Shown: positions 51,474-59,143 of the stretch, piece by piece
How the letters are laid out: each line of letters starts with the position of its first letter
Numbering within the stretch: the first letter of the stretch is position 1
Assembly (NCBI RefSeq): GCF_024055575.1
Contig: NZ_JAMXOE010000012.1
Span: forward strand, 62,001-126,000
Direction: 5' to 3'
DNA length: 64,000 nucleotides
From: Mucilaginibacter flavidus
GTDB taxonomy: Bacteria; Bacteroidota; Bacteroidia; Sphingobacteriales; Sphingobacteriaceae
Notes under the pieces: generated by a model
The model's database searches: none
What the model was told of the DNA's origin: nothing
Seen by the model: only the letters and a program-made list of their open reading frames with translations
Translations under genes and position numbers: made by a program

Positions 51474-51537
51474 AACTATTTTTATAGTTAAGTAAAGATA
51501 GAACTATTTTTATAGTTTGCAAACTATTTTTGTAGTT
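51474..51537. promoter_or_regulatory. Three tandem operator-like dyads before the BlaI gene
   Basis: AACTATTTTTATAGTT occurs at 51474-51489 and 51502-51517, and the variant AACTATTTTTGTAGTT at 51522-51537, with starts 28 and 20 bp apart. Each is a dyad (AACTAT / ATAGTT around TTTT). The first lies four bases upstream of the repressor ATG. They sit between the BlaI gene and dprA, so could also affect dprA. The layout resembles BlaI/MecI operators with their internal ACTA/TAGT half-sites. Confidence 0.75.
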
Positions 51538-51625
51538 TTTTATTTTTTGCTAAAATTGTTAGGATTTTTATATTTTAGGGCGATAAAGCCGCGCAGTGAA
51601 ATAACACACAGCAAGGCGTCAGATT

Positions 51626-52726
51626 ATGTCATTACTTCACCAGGTTGCCTTAACATTTGTAAAAAACATCGGCCCAACATTGGCCAAATCATTAACCGCA
51701 CATTTTGGTGGGGCCGAACAAATATTTAAAGCACCCAAAGGCAAATTGTTGAAGGTACCAGGGATAGGAGAGAAGACGGTTGGCCAGCTTGACTTTGACG
51801 TTGCGCTGAAGAAGGCTGAGCAGGAACTGAAATTTATTGAAAGAAACGGAATCGACGTTATATTTTATACCGATATCAGGTATCCCAAACGCTTAAAAAA
51901 TTGCAACGATTCGCCTGTATTACTGTACTCAAAAGGCAATGCAGATTTAAATGCCGAACATGTAGTAAGTATTGTCGGTACACGTAACGCAACCGAATAC
52001 GGTAAACAGCTATGCCGGCAATTGGTTGAGGAACTGCAGCAGCAAAACGTTTTGGTAGTTAGCGGCTTAGCGCTCGGCATTGATGTGGCTGCGCATAAAG
52101 AGTGCTTAAAACATAACGTACCCACTGTAGGCGTAGTTGGTCATGGACTGGATAGAATGTACCCCAGCCAGAACCGGGCCACTGCCGATAAAATGTTGGA
52201 AAACGGCGGCTTGTTGTCCGAATACCCTTCAGGCACCATACCTGATCGTGAGAATTTTCCGCAGCGTAACCGTATAGTGGCAGGCATGGCTGATGCCACC
52301 ATAGTAGTTGAAGCCGGGATAAAAGGTGGTGCATTGATTACTGCCGAAATTGCCAACTCCTATAACCGCGATGTATTCGCCTTCCCGGGCAGATTGGGCG
52401 ATGAATATTCTGAAGGCTGCAATTTTTTAATCCGCAACAACAAGGCACAGCTACTTACCTGCGCCGCTGATTTAGCTTTCAGCCTGGGCTGGGAGCAAGG
52501 TGAAACAGCGAAAGCTACGATCGACCAATTTATTTTGCCATTTGATCTTACACAGGATGAAAGCCTGATAATTAATCTTTTACGTGAAAACAAAACTCCG
52601 CTTGCTATTGACGACTTATCAATAAAAACCAACATGCCAACCAGCAAACTGGCCATGAATTTATTGAATATGGAAATGCAGGGTTATATAAGAGGCTTGC
52701 CGGGGAAGATGTATTGCCTTTCGTGA
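51626..52726 (+). CDS. dprA: DNA processing protein DprA
   Basis: 366 residues. It loads RecA onto incoming single-stranded DNA during natural transformation. An N-terminal helix-hairpin-helix (NIGPTLAKSLTAHFGG and KVPGIGEKTVGQL, about 12-55) is followed by the Rossmann-like core (VSIVGTRNATEYGKQL, VSGLALGIDVAAHK, VGHGLDRMYPSQN, FPQRNRIVAGMAD, EAGIKGGALITAE). A C-terminal winged-helix DprA domain closes the protein (about 295-366). A G-rich repeat array begins eight bases after the stop. Confidence 0.94.
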   Translation: MSLLHQVALTFVKNIGPTLAKSLTAHFGGAEQIFKAPKGKLLKVPGIGEKTVGQLDFDVALKKAEQELKFIERNGIDVIFYTDIRYPKRLKNCNDSPVLLYSKGNADLNAEHVVSIVGTRNATEYGKQLCRQLVEELQQQNVLVVSGLALGIDVAAHKECLKHNVPTVGVVGHGLDRMYPSQNRATADKMLENGGLLSEYPSGTIPDRENFPQRNRIVAGMADATIVVEAGIKGGALITAEIANSYNRDVFAFPGRLGDEYSEGCNFLIRNNKAQLLTCAADLAFSLGWEQGETAKATIDQFILPFDLTQDESLIINLLRENKTPLAIDDLSIKTNMPTSKLAMNLLNMEMQGYIRGLPGKMYCLS

Positions 52727-52734
52727 ATAGGTTA

Positions 52735-52895
52735 GGTCATTAGGTCATTGGGTCATTGGGTCATTGGGTCATTGGGTCATTGGGTCATTGGGTCATTGAA
52801 ATTTTGAGAGTGTAAGGTAGTCAGAATTTGATATTTTTCGTTGGGAATGCTGACGAACAATTCGTTAATGACTCAATGACATAGTGACTAAATGA
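52735..52895. repeat. Perfect 8-bp tandem array with inverted counterpart
   Basis: Arm 1 (52735-52798) is one GGTCATTA and then seven head-to-tail copies of GGTCATTG, the most regular array of the window. Arm 2 (52866-52895) has degenerate complements TCAATGAC, TAGTGACT and AAATGATT. They lie between the convergent dprA and sixA genes. A perfect octamer run of this type is prone to copy-number change. Confidence 0.88.
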
Positions 52896-52899
52896 TTTT

Positions 52900-53376
52900 T
52901 CACCCGTTCGGCCAGCTAAAATAAGCAAGCGTACCCAGGCCTTTGCTAATTGATGCCCAATCATCTATTTCAAAATCAATTACTGCAACCGCGCTGGTGT
53001 GAACCTCCATGGCAGCGCCGGTTAAATATTGCAGTATGTAAGCTATGCCCGGATTATGACCAACAAGGGCTACAAAGTTGTATTGGCCTGGCAGATCGTT
53101 AATTATTTTTAAAAGGGTTTTTTCGCTCGCTTCAAAAATTGACTTGTTGGTGGTGGGAGCAGGTAAACCTAAGTGGTCGGCAAATATTTCAGCCGTCGTA
53201 AGGGTGCGCAATGCGGGGCTGGCTACAATATATTCAGGTACTATTAATTTCTCTTTCAAACGATCAGCCATAAAACCCGCGTCCTGCATGCCGATGTATT
53301 TTAAAGGCCTGTCAAAATCCTTGCCCCCGGTATCCTTTTCGGCCTTTGCATGTCTTACCAATAGTAATTTTTTCAT
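52900..53376 (-). CDS. sixA: SixA-type histidine phosphatase
   Basis: 158 residues of the histidine phosphatase superfamily. The phosphohistidine motif is LLVRHAKAEKD (RH at about 8-9), and the second catalytic His is in ALVGHNPGIAY near residue 105. An Arg lies in SPALRTLTTAEIF. Length and the RHAKAE start fit SixA, which in E. coli removes phosphate from phosphocarrier or histidine kinase domains. The real target here is unknown. It stands alone. Confidence 0.88.
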   Translation of the reverse strand: MKKLLLVRHAKAEKDTGGKDFDRPLKYIGMQDAGFMADRLKEKLIVPEYIVASPALRTLTTAEIFADHLGLPAPTTNKSIFEASEKTLLKIINDLPGQYNFVALVGHNPGIAYILQYLTGAAMEVHTSAVAVIDFEIDDWASISKGLGTLAYFSWPNG

Positions 53377-53528
53377 GGCGATTTCAATTTAACCAGCCTT
53401 GCGGCCCATCCACTTGTATCTAATAAAAACGCTGCAAATTAACGTTTAATTGATATTTAAATGAAGGTTATTTTGATATAAATTGTTTTAATAAAAATAT
53501 ACCGGTGCAGAATTAGCAACGGCTGCAT

Positions 53529-54560
53529 TTAGTTTATAAATCCGCTTAGTTTGGCAACAATAGTTTCGGGTTCAATGTTATAGAGGCAGGCATAATCCTT
53601 CCTGAAACAGGGCTTATTGCCATAAACAGAGCATGGTCGGCATTCAATATCGTCTGCAATTATGTTGTTTTCCGATTGCCCGTAGCCTAAAAAACCTGCA
53701 TAATGGTGTGTTGCCCCCCAAACCGAAACTACCGGCACGCCCTCAAGCGAAGCCAGGTGCATTCCCGCCGAATCCATACTCATCATCACATCAAGGTTGC
53801 TGATCAAAGAAAGTTCCTGTTCTATAGTTAAGCGGCGTACCAGCGAGGTAGCGGCCGGATATTTTTGCTCCCATTGCAGGCAAATCTCTTCTTCCAGCAA
53901 CGAGCCGCCAAATAAAAACAGTTTTACATTTTTATTATCTAACTGCTTAATAACTTCTTCCGTTCGCTCCAGCGGATAAATTTTGCCTTTATGTTTGGCA
54001 AAAGGGGCAATGCCGATCCAGATATTTGCCTTGTCGCCGGTTAGTTTTATAATCTCGCCGGTTAGTGGTTGTGGATTTTTTTTAAGCTGATGCTGAAGTT
54101 CTGTTTGCAATCCTAACCCTCTGAAAACATCGGCATAACGTTCTGTAGTCAGCTTAAGTGGTTTTAAAACCTTGTTTGGAAAGCGGGTCAAAAGCTTTTT
54201 TTCTTCCCTTCCTTTATCGATGTATGCATAAGGTAAGCCCGAAACCCGGAACATTTTTCTTAATATTTTCGAACGTAAATTGTCATGCAAATCGACAACG
54301 GCGTCAAAATTTGAAGTTTTTTTCAACGCCCGAAACAGCTTAAGCAGGCCGGTGAACCCTTTATACTCCAAATTTAAATCGGCCGCGAAATAGTTTAGTC
54401 GGGGGATACCCTTAAAACAACCTTCAAAATCAGGTCGCGAAACAAATGTTATTTCTAGTTCGGGATTTTGACTTAGCACCGCTTTTATAACCGGCACCGT
54501 CATAGCCACATCGCCCATGGCCGAAAAACGGAATACCAGTATATGCTTTGCTGCCGGCAT
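53529..54560 (-). CDS. Glycosyltransferase family 9 (heptosyltransferase-like)
   Basis: 343 residues. LVFRFSAMGDVAMTVPVIKAV is the GT9 start (in part FSAMGDVAMTVPV), WIGIAPFAKHKGKIYPLER begins the donor-binding half, and SMDSAGMHLASLEGVPVVSVWG (part: MDSAGMHLASLEGVP) is the ADP-heptose-binding segment with its D-S-x-x-M-H. The C-terminal CRPCSVYGNKPC region is typical. It transfers a sugar, probably heptose, to the LPS core. It is the last gene of the heptose operon, directly abutting DUF4254 (TAAATG). Confidence 0.88.
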   Translation of the reverse strand: MPAAKHILVFRFSAMGDVAMTVPVIKAVLSQNPELEITFVSRPDFEGCFKGIPRLNYFAADLNLEYKGFTGLLKLFRALKKTSNFDAVVDLHDNLRSKILRKMFRVSGLPYAYIDKGREEKKLLTRFPNKVLKPLKLTTERYADVFRGLGLQTELQHQLKKNPQPLTGEIIKLTGDKANIWIGIAPFAKHKGKIYPLERTEEVIKQLDNKNVKLFLFGGSLLEEEICLQWEQKYPAATSLVRRLTIEQELSLISNLDVMMSMDSAGMHLASLEGVPVVSVWGATHHYAGFLGYGQSENNIIADDIECRPCSVYGNKPCFRKDYACLYNIEPETIVAKLSGFIN

Positions 54561-55166
54561 TTATTTTTTGCTGTTGTACAAAACAGGATTAAGTTCCGGG
54601 TCGTTATACATTTTCATCTGGCGGTAAACCTTCATGTATTTTTCGCCACGTTGTATATCGTCAATCAGTTCGTCAATAGCTATTGAAAGGTCTGTTTGCT
54701 GCTGCAAAAGAATCCCAAGTTTTGCTTTACGCTGAGCTGAATCCGCATCGCTAATGTTTTTTCTCAGGCTTTCCTCGTGCATGTGATAAATCTTTAGCGC
54801 CAGTATTGAAAGCCTGTCGATAGCCCAGGCAGGGCTTTCTGTATTTATTCGCGCTGTAGGCAGGGGCTTAACATCTTTGTACTTATCTAAAAAATAGCTG
54901 TCAATTTCTTCCACTAAATCCGTGCGCTCCTGGTTGGATTTATCGATGCGGCGTTTCCATTTCAGGGCAACCACAGGGTCAATGGATGGATTTCGAATTT
55001 CATCCTCCATATGCCATTGGGCTGTGTCTATCCAGCATTTGGTGAATAACAGATTTTCAAACGAGCCCACCTCGTAAGGGTTTTCATGCCTCGCGTTGAT
55101 ATCATCATATAAATGATAATCATATATCGCCTTTAAAAATGCCTTGTTACAAAGTCCGCTTATCAT
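54561..55166 (-). CDS. DUF4254 family protein in the heptose cluster
   Basis: 201 residues, all helical in appearance, without signal peptide or membrane segment. Marked features are ARHENPYEVGSFENLLFTKC, IDTAQWHMEDEIRNPSIDP and LSILALKIYHMHEES. His, Glu and Asp spread through the helices could form a site. This matches DUF4254, a family of unknown function. It lies one base after the stop-start junction with the rfaE2-like gene and directly upstream of GT9, which ties it to LPS core or ADP-heptose use. Confidence 0.78.
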   Translation of the reverse strand: MISGLCNKAFLKAIYDYHLYDDINARHENPYEVGSFENLLFTKCWIDTAQWHMEDEIRNPSIDPVVALKWKRRIDKSNQERTDLVEEIDSYFLDKYKDVKPLPTARINTESPAWAIDRLSILALKIYHMHEESLRKNISDADSAQRKAKLGILLQQQTDLSIAIDELIDDIQRGEKYMKVYRQMKMYNDPELNPVLYNSKK

Positions 55167-55167
55167 T

Positions 55168-55671
55168 TTACTGTGCTTGTGCCTTTATTTTGTTAATAAT
55201 AGATGTTGAGGAATAGCCCTCAACAAAAGTAATAGTTTTAACCTCGCCGCCGTTAGCAATAACTTCTTTGGCGCCAACAATATTATCTATAGTATAATCT
55301 GCGCCTTTAACCAGTATGTCGGGTAGTAAAGTACTTATCAAATTAAGCGGTGTATCTTCTTCAAATAATACCACACCATCTACAAAAAACAGCGAGGCCA
55401 ACAAGGCTGCGCGGTTATTTTGGTCGTTTATTGGCCGGTCTTCGCCTTTTATCCGCTTTACAGAACTATCTGCATTTAAGCCGATTATCAGTTTGTCGCC
55501 CAATTCGGCGGCCTTCGCTAAATAAGTAACATGGCCTAAGTGTAATAAATCAAAAACACCATTTGTAAATACTACCTTTTTGCCTTCTTTCTGCCAGGTA
55601 GTAGTCGTGGCTTTCAACCGGGCTAAAGGCTGAATTTTATCTAAAAGCGTTTTTTCTAAGTCGGCTCTCAT
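55168..55671 (-). CDS. rfaE2: D-glycero-beta-D-manno-heptose 1-phosphate adenylyltransferase
   Basis: 167 residues, the separate C-terminal half of E. coli HldE. The nucleotidyltransferase motif VFTNGVFDLLHLGHVTYLAKA holds H-x-G-H (given in part as FDLLHLGHVTYL). LIIGLNADSSVKRIKGEDRPI and the C-terminal YSSTSIINKI (the S-S-T-S variant of ISSTxI) are characteristic. It adenylylates heptose-1-phosphate to ADP-heptose. It is three bases from gmhA and one base from DUF4254. Confidence 0.9.
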   Translation of the reverse strand: MRADLEKTLLDKIQPLARLKATTTTWQKEGKKVVFTNGVFDLLHLGHVTYLAKAAELGDKLIIGLNADSSVKRIKGEDRPINDQNNRAALLASLFFVDGVVLFEEDTPLNLISTLLPDILVKGADYTIDNIVGAKEVIANGGEVKTITFVEGYSSTSIINKIKAQAQ

Positions 55672-55674
55672 TTG

Positions 55675-56229
55675 TTAAAATAAATCGTCAACGGCTTTAC
55701 ACAATATGTGCCCAATCAAAATGTGCATTTCCTGTATGCGGGCAGTGATATCTGATGGTATTATCACATTTAAATCGCAAATACCGTTCATTTTTCCGCC
55801 ATCCCGACCCGAAAGACCCAGTGTTTTGCAGCCAAATTTTGTAGCAGTGTCAAAGGCATTTAAAATTCCCTGGCTGTTGCCGCTTGTTGAAATACCTATA
55901 AATAAATCACCGGGCCGCGCCAATGCCTCAACTTGGCGCGAAAATACATGGTCATACCCGTAATCATTGGCAATGGCTGTTAGGGCCGATGTATCAGTTG
56001 TCAACGCAATTCCGGGTAAGGCTTTGCGGTGTTTCACAAAGCGCCCGCTTAACTCGGCAGCAATATGCTGGGCATCGGCAGCGCTGCCGCCATTGCCCGC
56101 TGTTAAAACCTTGTTGCCGTTTTGTATAGCAGTAATAATCATTTCGCAGGCTTTTTCAATATCGCCGCTAAGCTGTTCAATTACCTTGTTTATAAGCTGC
56201 TGATGATCTTTAAGTTCTTCAATAACCAT
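55675..56229 (-). CDS. gmhA: Sedoheptulose-7-phosphate isomerase
   Basis: 184 residues of the SIS family. It converts sedoheptulose-7-phosphate to D-glycero-D-manno-heptose-7-phosphate, the entry to ADP-heptose. LTAGNGGSAADAQHIAAELSGRF (in part TAGNGGSAADAQHIA) near residue 50 binds phosphate and zinc, and ISTSGNSQGILNAF near 113 is the second SIS loop. QEMHILIGHILC near the C-terminus completes the GmhA signature. It leads the tight gmhA-rfaE2-DUF4254-GT9 set. An array-like TTCGGAAGTCGGAATTTCG lies at its 5' side. Confidence 0.9.
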   Translation of the reverse strand: MVIEELKDHQQLINKVIEQLSGDIEKACEMIITAIQNGNKVLTAGNGGSAADAQHIAAELSGRFVKHRKALPGIALTTDTSALTAIANDYGYDHVFSRQVEALARPGDLFIGISTSGNSQGILNAFDTATKFGCKTLGLSGRDGGKMNGICDLNVIIPSDITARIQEMHILIGHILCKAVDDLF

Positions 56230-56293
56230 TCTGTTAAATTTCGGAAGTCGGAATTTCGATTTCGGATTTATATTTAATTCGCCTGCAAATATA

Positions 56294-57339
56294 CCAATGA
56301 ACTAATGAACAAGTGAACCAATGAACTAAATCTCCATATCTTTAATAATTTCATCAATAGTTGTTGTGGCACTACCTACATGCCGTATCACTATGGCGGC
56401 GGCATGGTTAGCCAGGTCGCAGGCTTCTTCAACCGTAAAACCAAGGGCTAAAAAATAAGTAATGGCTGCTATTACCGTATCGCCGGCACCAGTAACATCG
56501 AATACCTCGGTAGCCTTTACCGATAATAATTTACTGCTTTCCGGAGTCAATATCGCCATTCCTTCTTCAGAAAGAGTAACCACCAGGTACGCAGTTTCGG
56601 TTTGCGCAAACACGGTTTTGGCCGCTTCCTGCAACTCGTCAATATTTTTTATCGATTCGGTTTTAGCTGCCTCAGCCAACTCTTTGCGGTTGGGTTTTAT
56701 TAAAAAGGCGCCTTTGTATTTTTCGTAATTAAAACCTTTAGGGTCAACAATTACTTGCTTATGATGCACGGCTGCAATCTTTATTAGGCGTTGTGTAAGG
56801 GCCGGGGCAAACAAACCTTTGTTATAATCGGAAAATATAATGATATCTGCCTTATCAATGACCGAAGTAAGTTTCTCGGCCAGTTCGTTTTCCAAGTCCG
56901 CCGACAAGGGATCGGTGATTTCACGATCAACTCTAACTAATTGGTGCCGTCCGGCTAAAACCCGGGTTTTAATGGTCGTAGGCCGTGCACTATCTTTAAT
57001 AATAGTATTGGTTTTTACGCCTTCGTTTTCCAGTATTTCAATAAGCTGAAGGCCGGTTGCATCATCGCCAATAACCCCGGCAACAGTAACAGTTGCACCC
57101 AGGGCAACCAGGTTTTGAACAACATTACCTGCGCCGCCAAGCGTAGACGACTCATTTTTTACGTTCACGATCGGCACCGGCGCCTCTGGCGACAACCGTG
57201 TGGCATTTCCCCAAATGTAATGGTCAATCATCAAATCGCCAATAACCAATATAGCAGGTTGTTTTTTGGTTGATTGTATGGAACGTACTTTATCCTTTAA
57301 GTTCATTAGTTCACTTGTTCATTAGTTCATTAGTTCATT
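56294..57339. repeat. Inverted AATGAACT-type arrays bracketing hldA
   Basis: The arm at 56294-56330 repeats AATGAACT and AGTGAACC. The arm at 57301-57339 repeats the complement AGTTCATT and AGTTCACT. The hldA stop codon (TAG) and start codon (ATG 57306-57304) each lie inside a unit, so the roughly 980-base gene is enclosed by its own inverted array pair. Confidence 0.8.
56326..57306 (-). CDS. hldA: D-glycero-beta-D-manno-heptose-7-phosphate kinase
   Basis: 326 residues, the separate N-terminal half of HldE. A PfkB/ribokinase-fold kinase: AILVIGDLMIDHYIWGNATRLSPEAPVPIV (in part GDLMIDHYIWG), GGAGNVVQNLVALGA near 60 and DVTGAGDTVIAAITYFLA near 268 with the catalytic Asp of GAGD. It phosphorylates heptose-7-phosphate at C1. 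It lies 96 bases upstream of gmhA. gmhB and hldD, needed to complete the pathway, are not in the window. The start and stop codons are inside repeat arrays. Confidence 0.9.
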   Translation of the reverse strand: MNLKDKVRSIQSTKKQPAILVIGDLMIDHYIWGNATRLSPEAPVPIVNVKNESSTLGGAGNVVQNLVALGATVTVAGVIGDDATGLQLIEILENEGVKTNTIIKDSARPTTIKTRVLAGRHQLVRVDREITDPLSADLENELAEKLTSVIDKADIIIFSDYNKGLFAPALTQRLIKIAAVHHKQVIVDPKGFNYEKYKGAFLIKPNRKELAEAAKTESIKNIDELQEAAKTVFAQTETAYLVVTLSEEGMAILTPESSKLLSVKATEVFDVTGAGDTVIAAITYFLALGFTVEEACDLANHAAAIVIRHVGSATTTIDEIIKDMEI

Positions 57340-57368
57340 TGGGGAAAGTTCACAGCCAAATTTTTCCA

Positions 57369-57400
57369 TCTAACCTCTGATCTCTAACCTCTAACCACTG
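57369..57400. repeat. Short array of TCTAACC-type words at the polX stop
   Basis: Copies of CTAACCTCTGATCT and CTAACCTCTAACC. On the minus strand the last codons and stop of polX (GTG GTT AGA GGT TAG) are inside it. No paired arm is seen nearby. Confidence 0.6.
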
Positions 57401-59069
57401 AAGTTTTTTGAGAAAAAAACTTCCCGATTTCCTGCAATGATAACGCATTTAAACATCTTTCTTTGTATAGGCCCCCTTTACGGGCGACCAATATACCGTA
57501 GTACATATCTAAAAAGCCTTCTTTGCGGTGAGCATCGGGGTTAATGGAGAGCCAAACGCCCTTTTCCAGCGCGTATTGATGCCAGCGCCAATCCAAATCG
57601 AGGCGTAGTGGGTTGGCATTTATTTCAATCACCACATTGTTGGCAGCACAGGCATCTATCACTTTTTTGTAGTTAATAGGGTAACCATTACGGCTTAATA
57701 ATAAGCGGCCGGTAGGATGGCCCAATATGGTGGTATATGGGTTTTCAATTGCTTTTATCAGCCTTGATGTTGCCTTTTCTTCATCCATTTTCAGGATAGA
57801 GTGCACCGAGGCCACGATAAAATCAAATTTTTTCAAAATCTCATCCGGGTAATCCAGCGAGCCATCGTACAAAATATCCGATTCGATACCTTTAAATATA
57901 TGGAAGCCATCCAGCTTTTTATTCAGATGGTCAATTTCTTCCTGTTGTTGTAAAACACGCTCGATGGTAAGACCCTTGGCGTAAAATGCGCTTTTGCTGT
58001 GGTCGCACATACCCAGGTATTCCAGCTTTAATTCATCGCGGCAGTATAACGCCATTTCTTCAACGGTGTTTATACCATCGCTCCAGGTACTATGGTTGTG
58101 CAACGTGCCTTTTAAATCGGCATGGTTTACCAGCTGCGGAAGTTTATTTGTTTCGGCCCGTTCAATAAACGTCGTGCCTTCGCGTAATTCAGGCTGTACA
58201 TATTCAAGGCCCGATTTCCGGTAAATTAAATCTTCACTTTCAGGCTGATCAATCGGTTCAACGGTTTTGCTTAAAACGTCTTTAACATGCTCGTCGTCGC
58301 CGGTTTGTTCAAAAAGCTTTTTATAAAAATATCGCTTCTCCACACACACCACTTCAACCTTTAAACCATTAGCCAGTTTGCCTTTTACGTGATTTTTGTC
58401 CGGCTCCACCTCTCTCATTACTTCTGATTGCACCAGCGTGGTAAACGCAATTTCCTGGTCGCGGCAGCCCAATACAACTATAAGCTTATCTATAATCTCG
58501 CAGTACCGGCGAAATTCGCCGGCAAACTCTATCAACCCGTCCGGAAAAATGCCTTTCAGTTGTTCTAAAAAGTCTTTGGCCTCCTGCTCAACTTTGGCGT
58601 AAAGGAATTTGCCATGGCTGGCCATATTAAATTCAATTACATTCCGTATGTCTTCCTGTGTTTTAAGTCCGAAGCCTTTCGCTTCAACCAGGCGGTTTTC
58701 GTTACAGGCATAATATAGCTCGCCAATGTTCTCTATTCCCAGATCTTTCCAAATAATGGCCACCTTTTTCGGGCCGATACCTTTTATGCCCATCATCTCG
58801 ACAACACCTTCGGGCGTCTTTGCAAGCAGATCTTCCATCTCGGTTATGGTGCCTTTTTCAAGCAGTTCAATTATTTTGCCGGCTGTACTTTTGCCAATGC
58901 CATCGACTTTTTCAAGCTCGGCAAAGGTCTTGCCGGCGGCCGGAAAAGGCAGCTTATCAACCTTAAAAGCAGCATTAGCCAGTGATTTTATCTTAAACGG
59001 ATTTTCCTCGTGCAATTCCATCAATTGCGAGAGCAGGCGAAGCTTACGGGCTATGGGTTTGTTTTCCAT
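57384..59069 (-). CDS. PolX-type protein with PHP domain, polymerase site degenerate
   Basis: 561 residues. Pol beta-like N-terminal domains with helix-hairpin-helix motifs (KVDGIGKSTAGKIIELL, MGIKGIGPKKVAIIW; about 45-115) precede a nucleotidyltransferase region (about 150-300) and a C-terminal PHP domain (about 325-560; GTLHNHSTWSDG, GMCDHSK, EINANPLRLD, NPDAH). The polymerase Asp-x-Asp is not kept: the usual GDIDxLV reads IIDKLIVV after FRRYCE, and the third Asp position reads LKVEVVCV. The PHP metal residues are intact. The protein is therefore likely a PHP 3'-5' exonuclease/phosphoesterase rather than an active polymerase. Confidence 0.87.
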   Translation of the reverse strand: MENKPIARKLRLLSQLMELHEENPFKIKSLANAAFKVDKLPFPAAGKTFAELEKVDGIGKSTAGKIIELLEKGTITEMEDLLAKTPEGVVEMMGIKGIGPKKVAIIWKDLGIENIGELYYACNENRLVEAKGFGLKTQEDIRNVIEFNMASHGKFLYAKVEQEAKDFLEQLKGIFPDGLIEFAGEFRRYCEIIDKLIVVLGCRDQEIAFTTLVQSEVMREVEPDKNHVKGKLANGLKVEVVCVEKRYFYKKLFEQTGDDEHVKDVLSKTVEPIDQPESEDLIYRKSGLEYVQPELREGTTFIERAETNKLPQLVNHADLKGTLHNHSTWSDGINTVEEMALYCRDELKLEYLGMCDHSKSAFYAKGLTIERVLQQQEEIDHLNKKLDGFHIFKGIESDILYDGSLDYPDEILKKFDFIVASVHSILKMDEEKATSRLIKAIENPYTTILGHPTGRLLLSRNGYPINYKKVIDACAANNVVIEINANPLRLDLDWRWHQYALEKGVWLSINPDAHRKEGFLDMYYGILVARKGGLYKERCLNALSLQEIGKFFSQKTSVVRG

Positions 59070-59085
59070 AATTTAATTGAGGGTG

Positions 59086-59122
59086 TAAAAATACGAAAGC
59101 CACCCAATACAAGGCGGCTTTC
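59086..59122 (-). terminator. Terminator of sppA
   Basis: On the minus strand GAAAGCCGCC and GGTGGCTTTC form a stem of nine to ten pairs with one mismatch, followed by GTATTTTTAC, just after the sppA stop. Confidence 0.75.
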
Positions 59123-59143
59123 CCATAAAAATATCGATAAAAC

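Noticed and set aside
52735..52798. Tandem repeats that could be taken for a CRISPR array
   Set aside because: The units are 8 bp and directly adjacent, with no unique spacers and no cas genes in the window.
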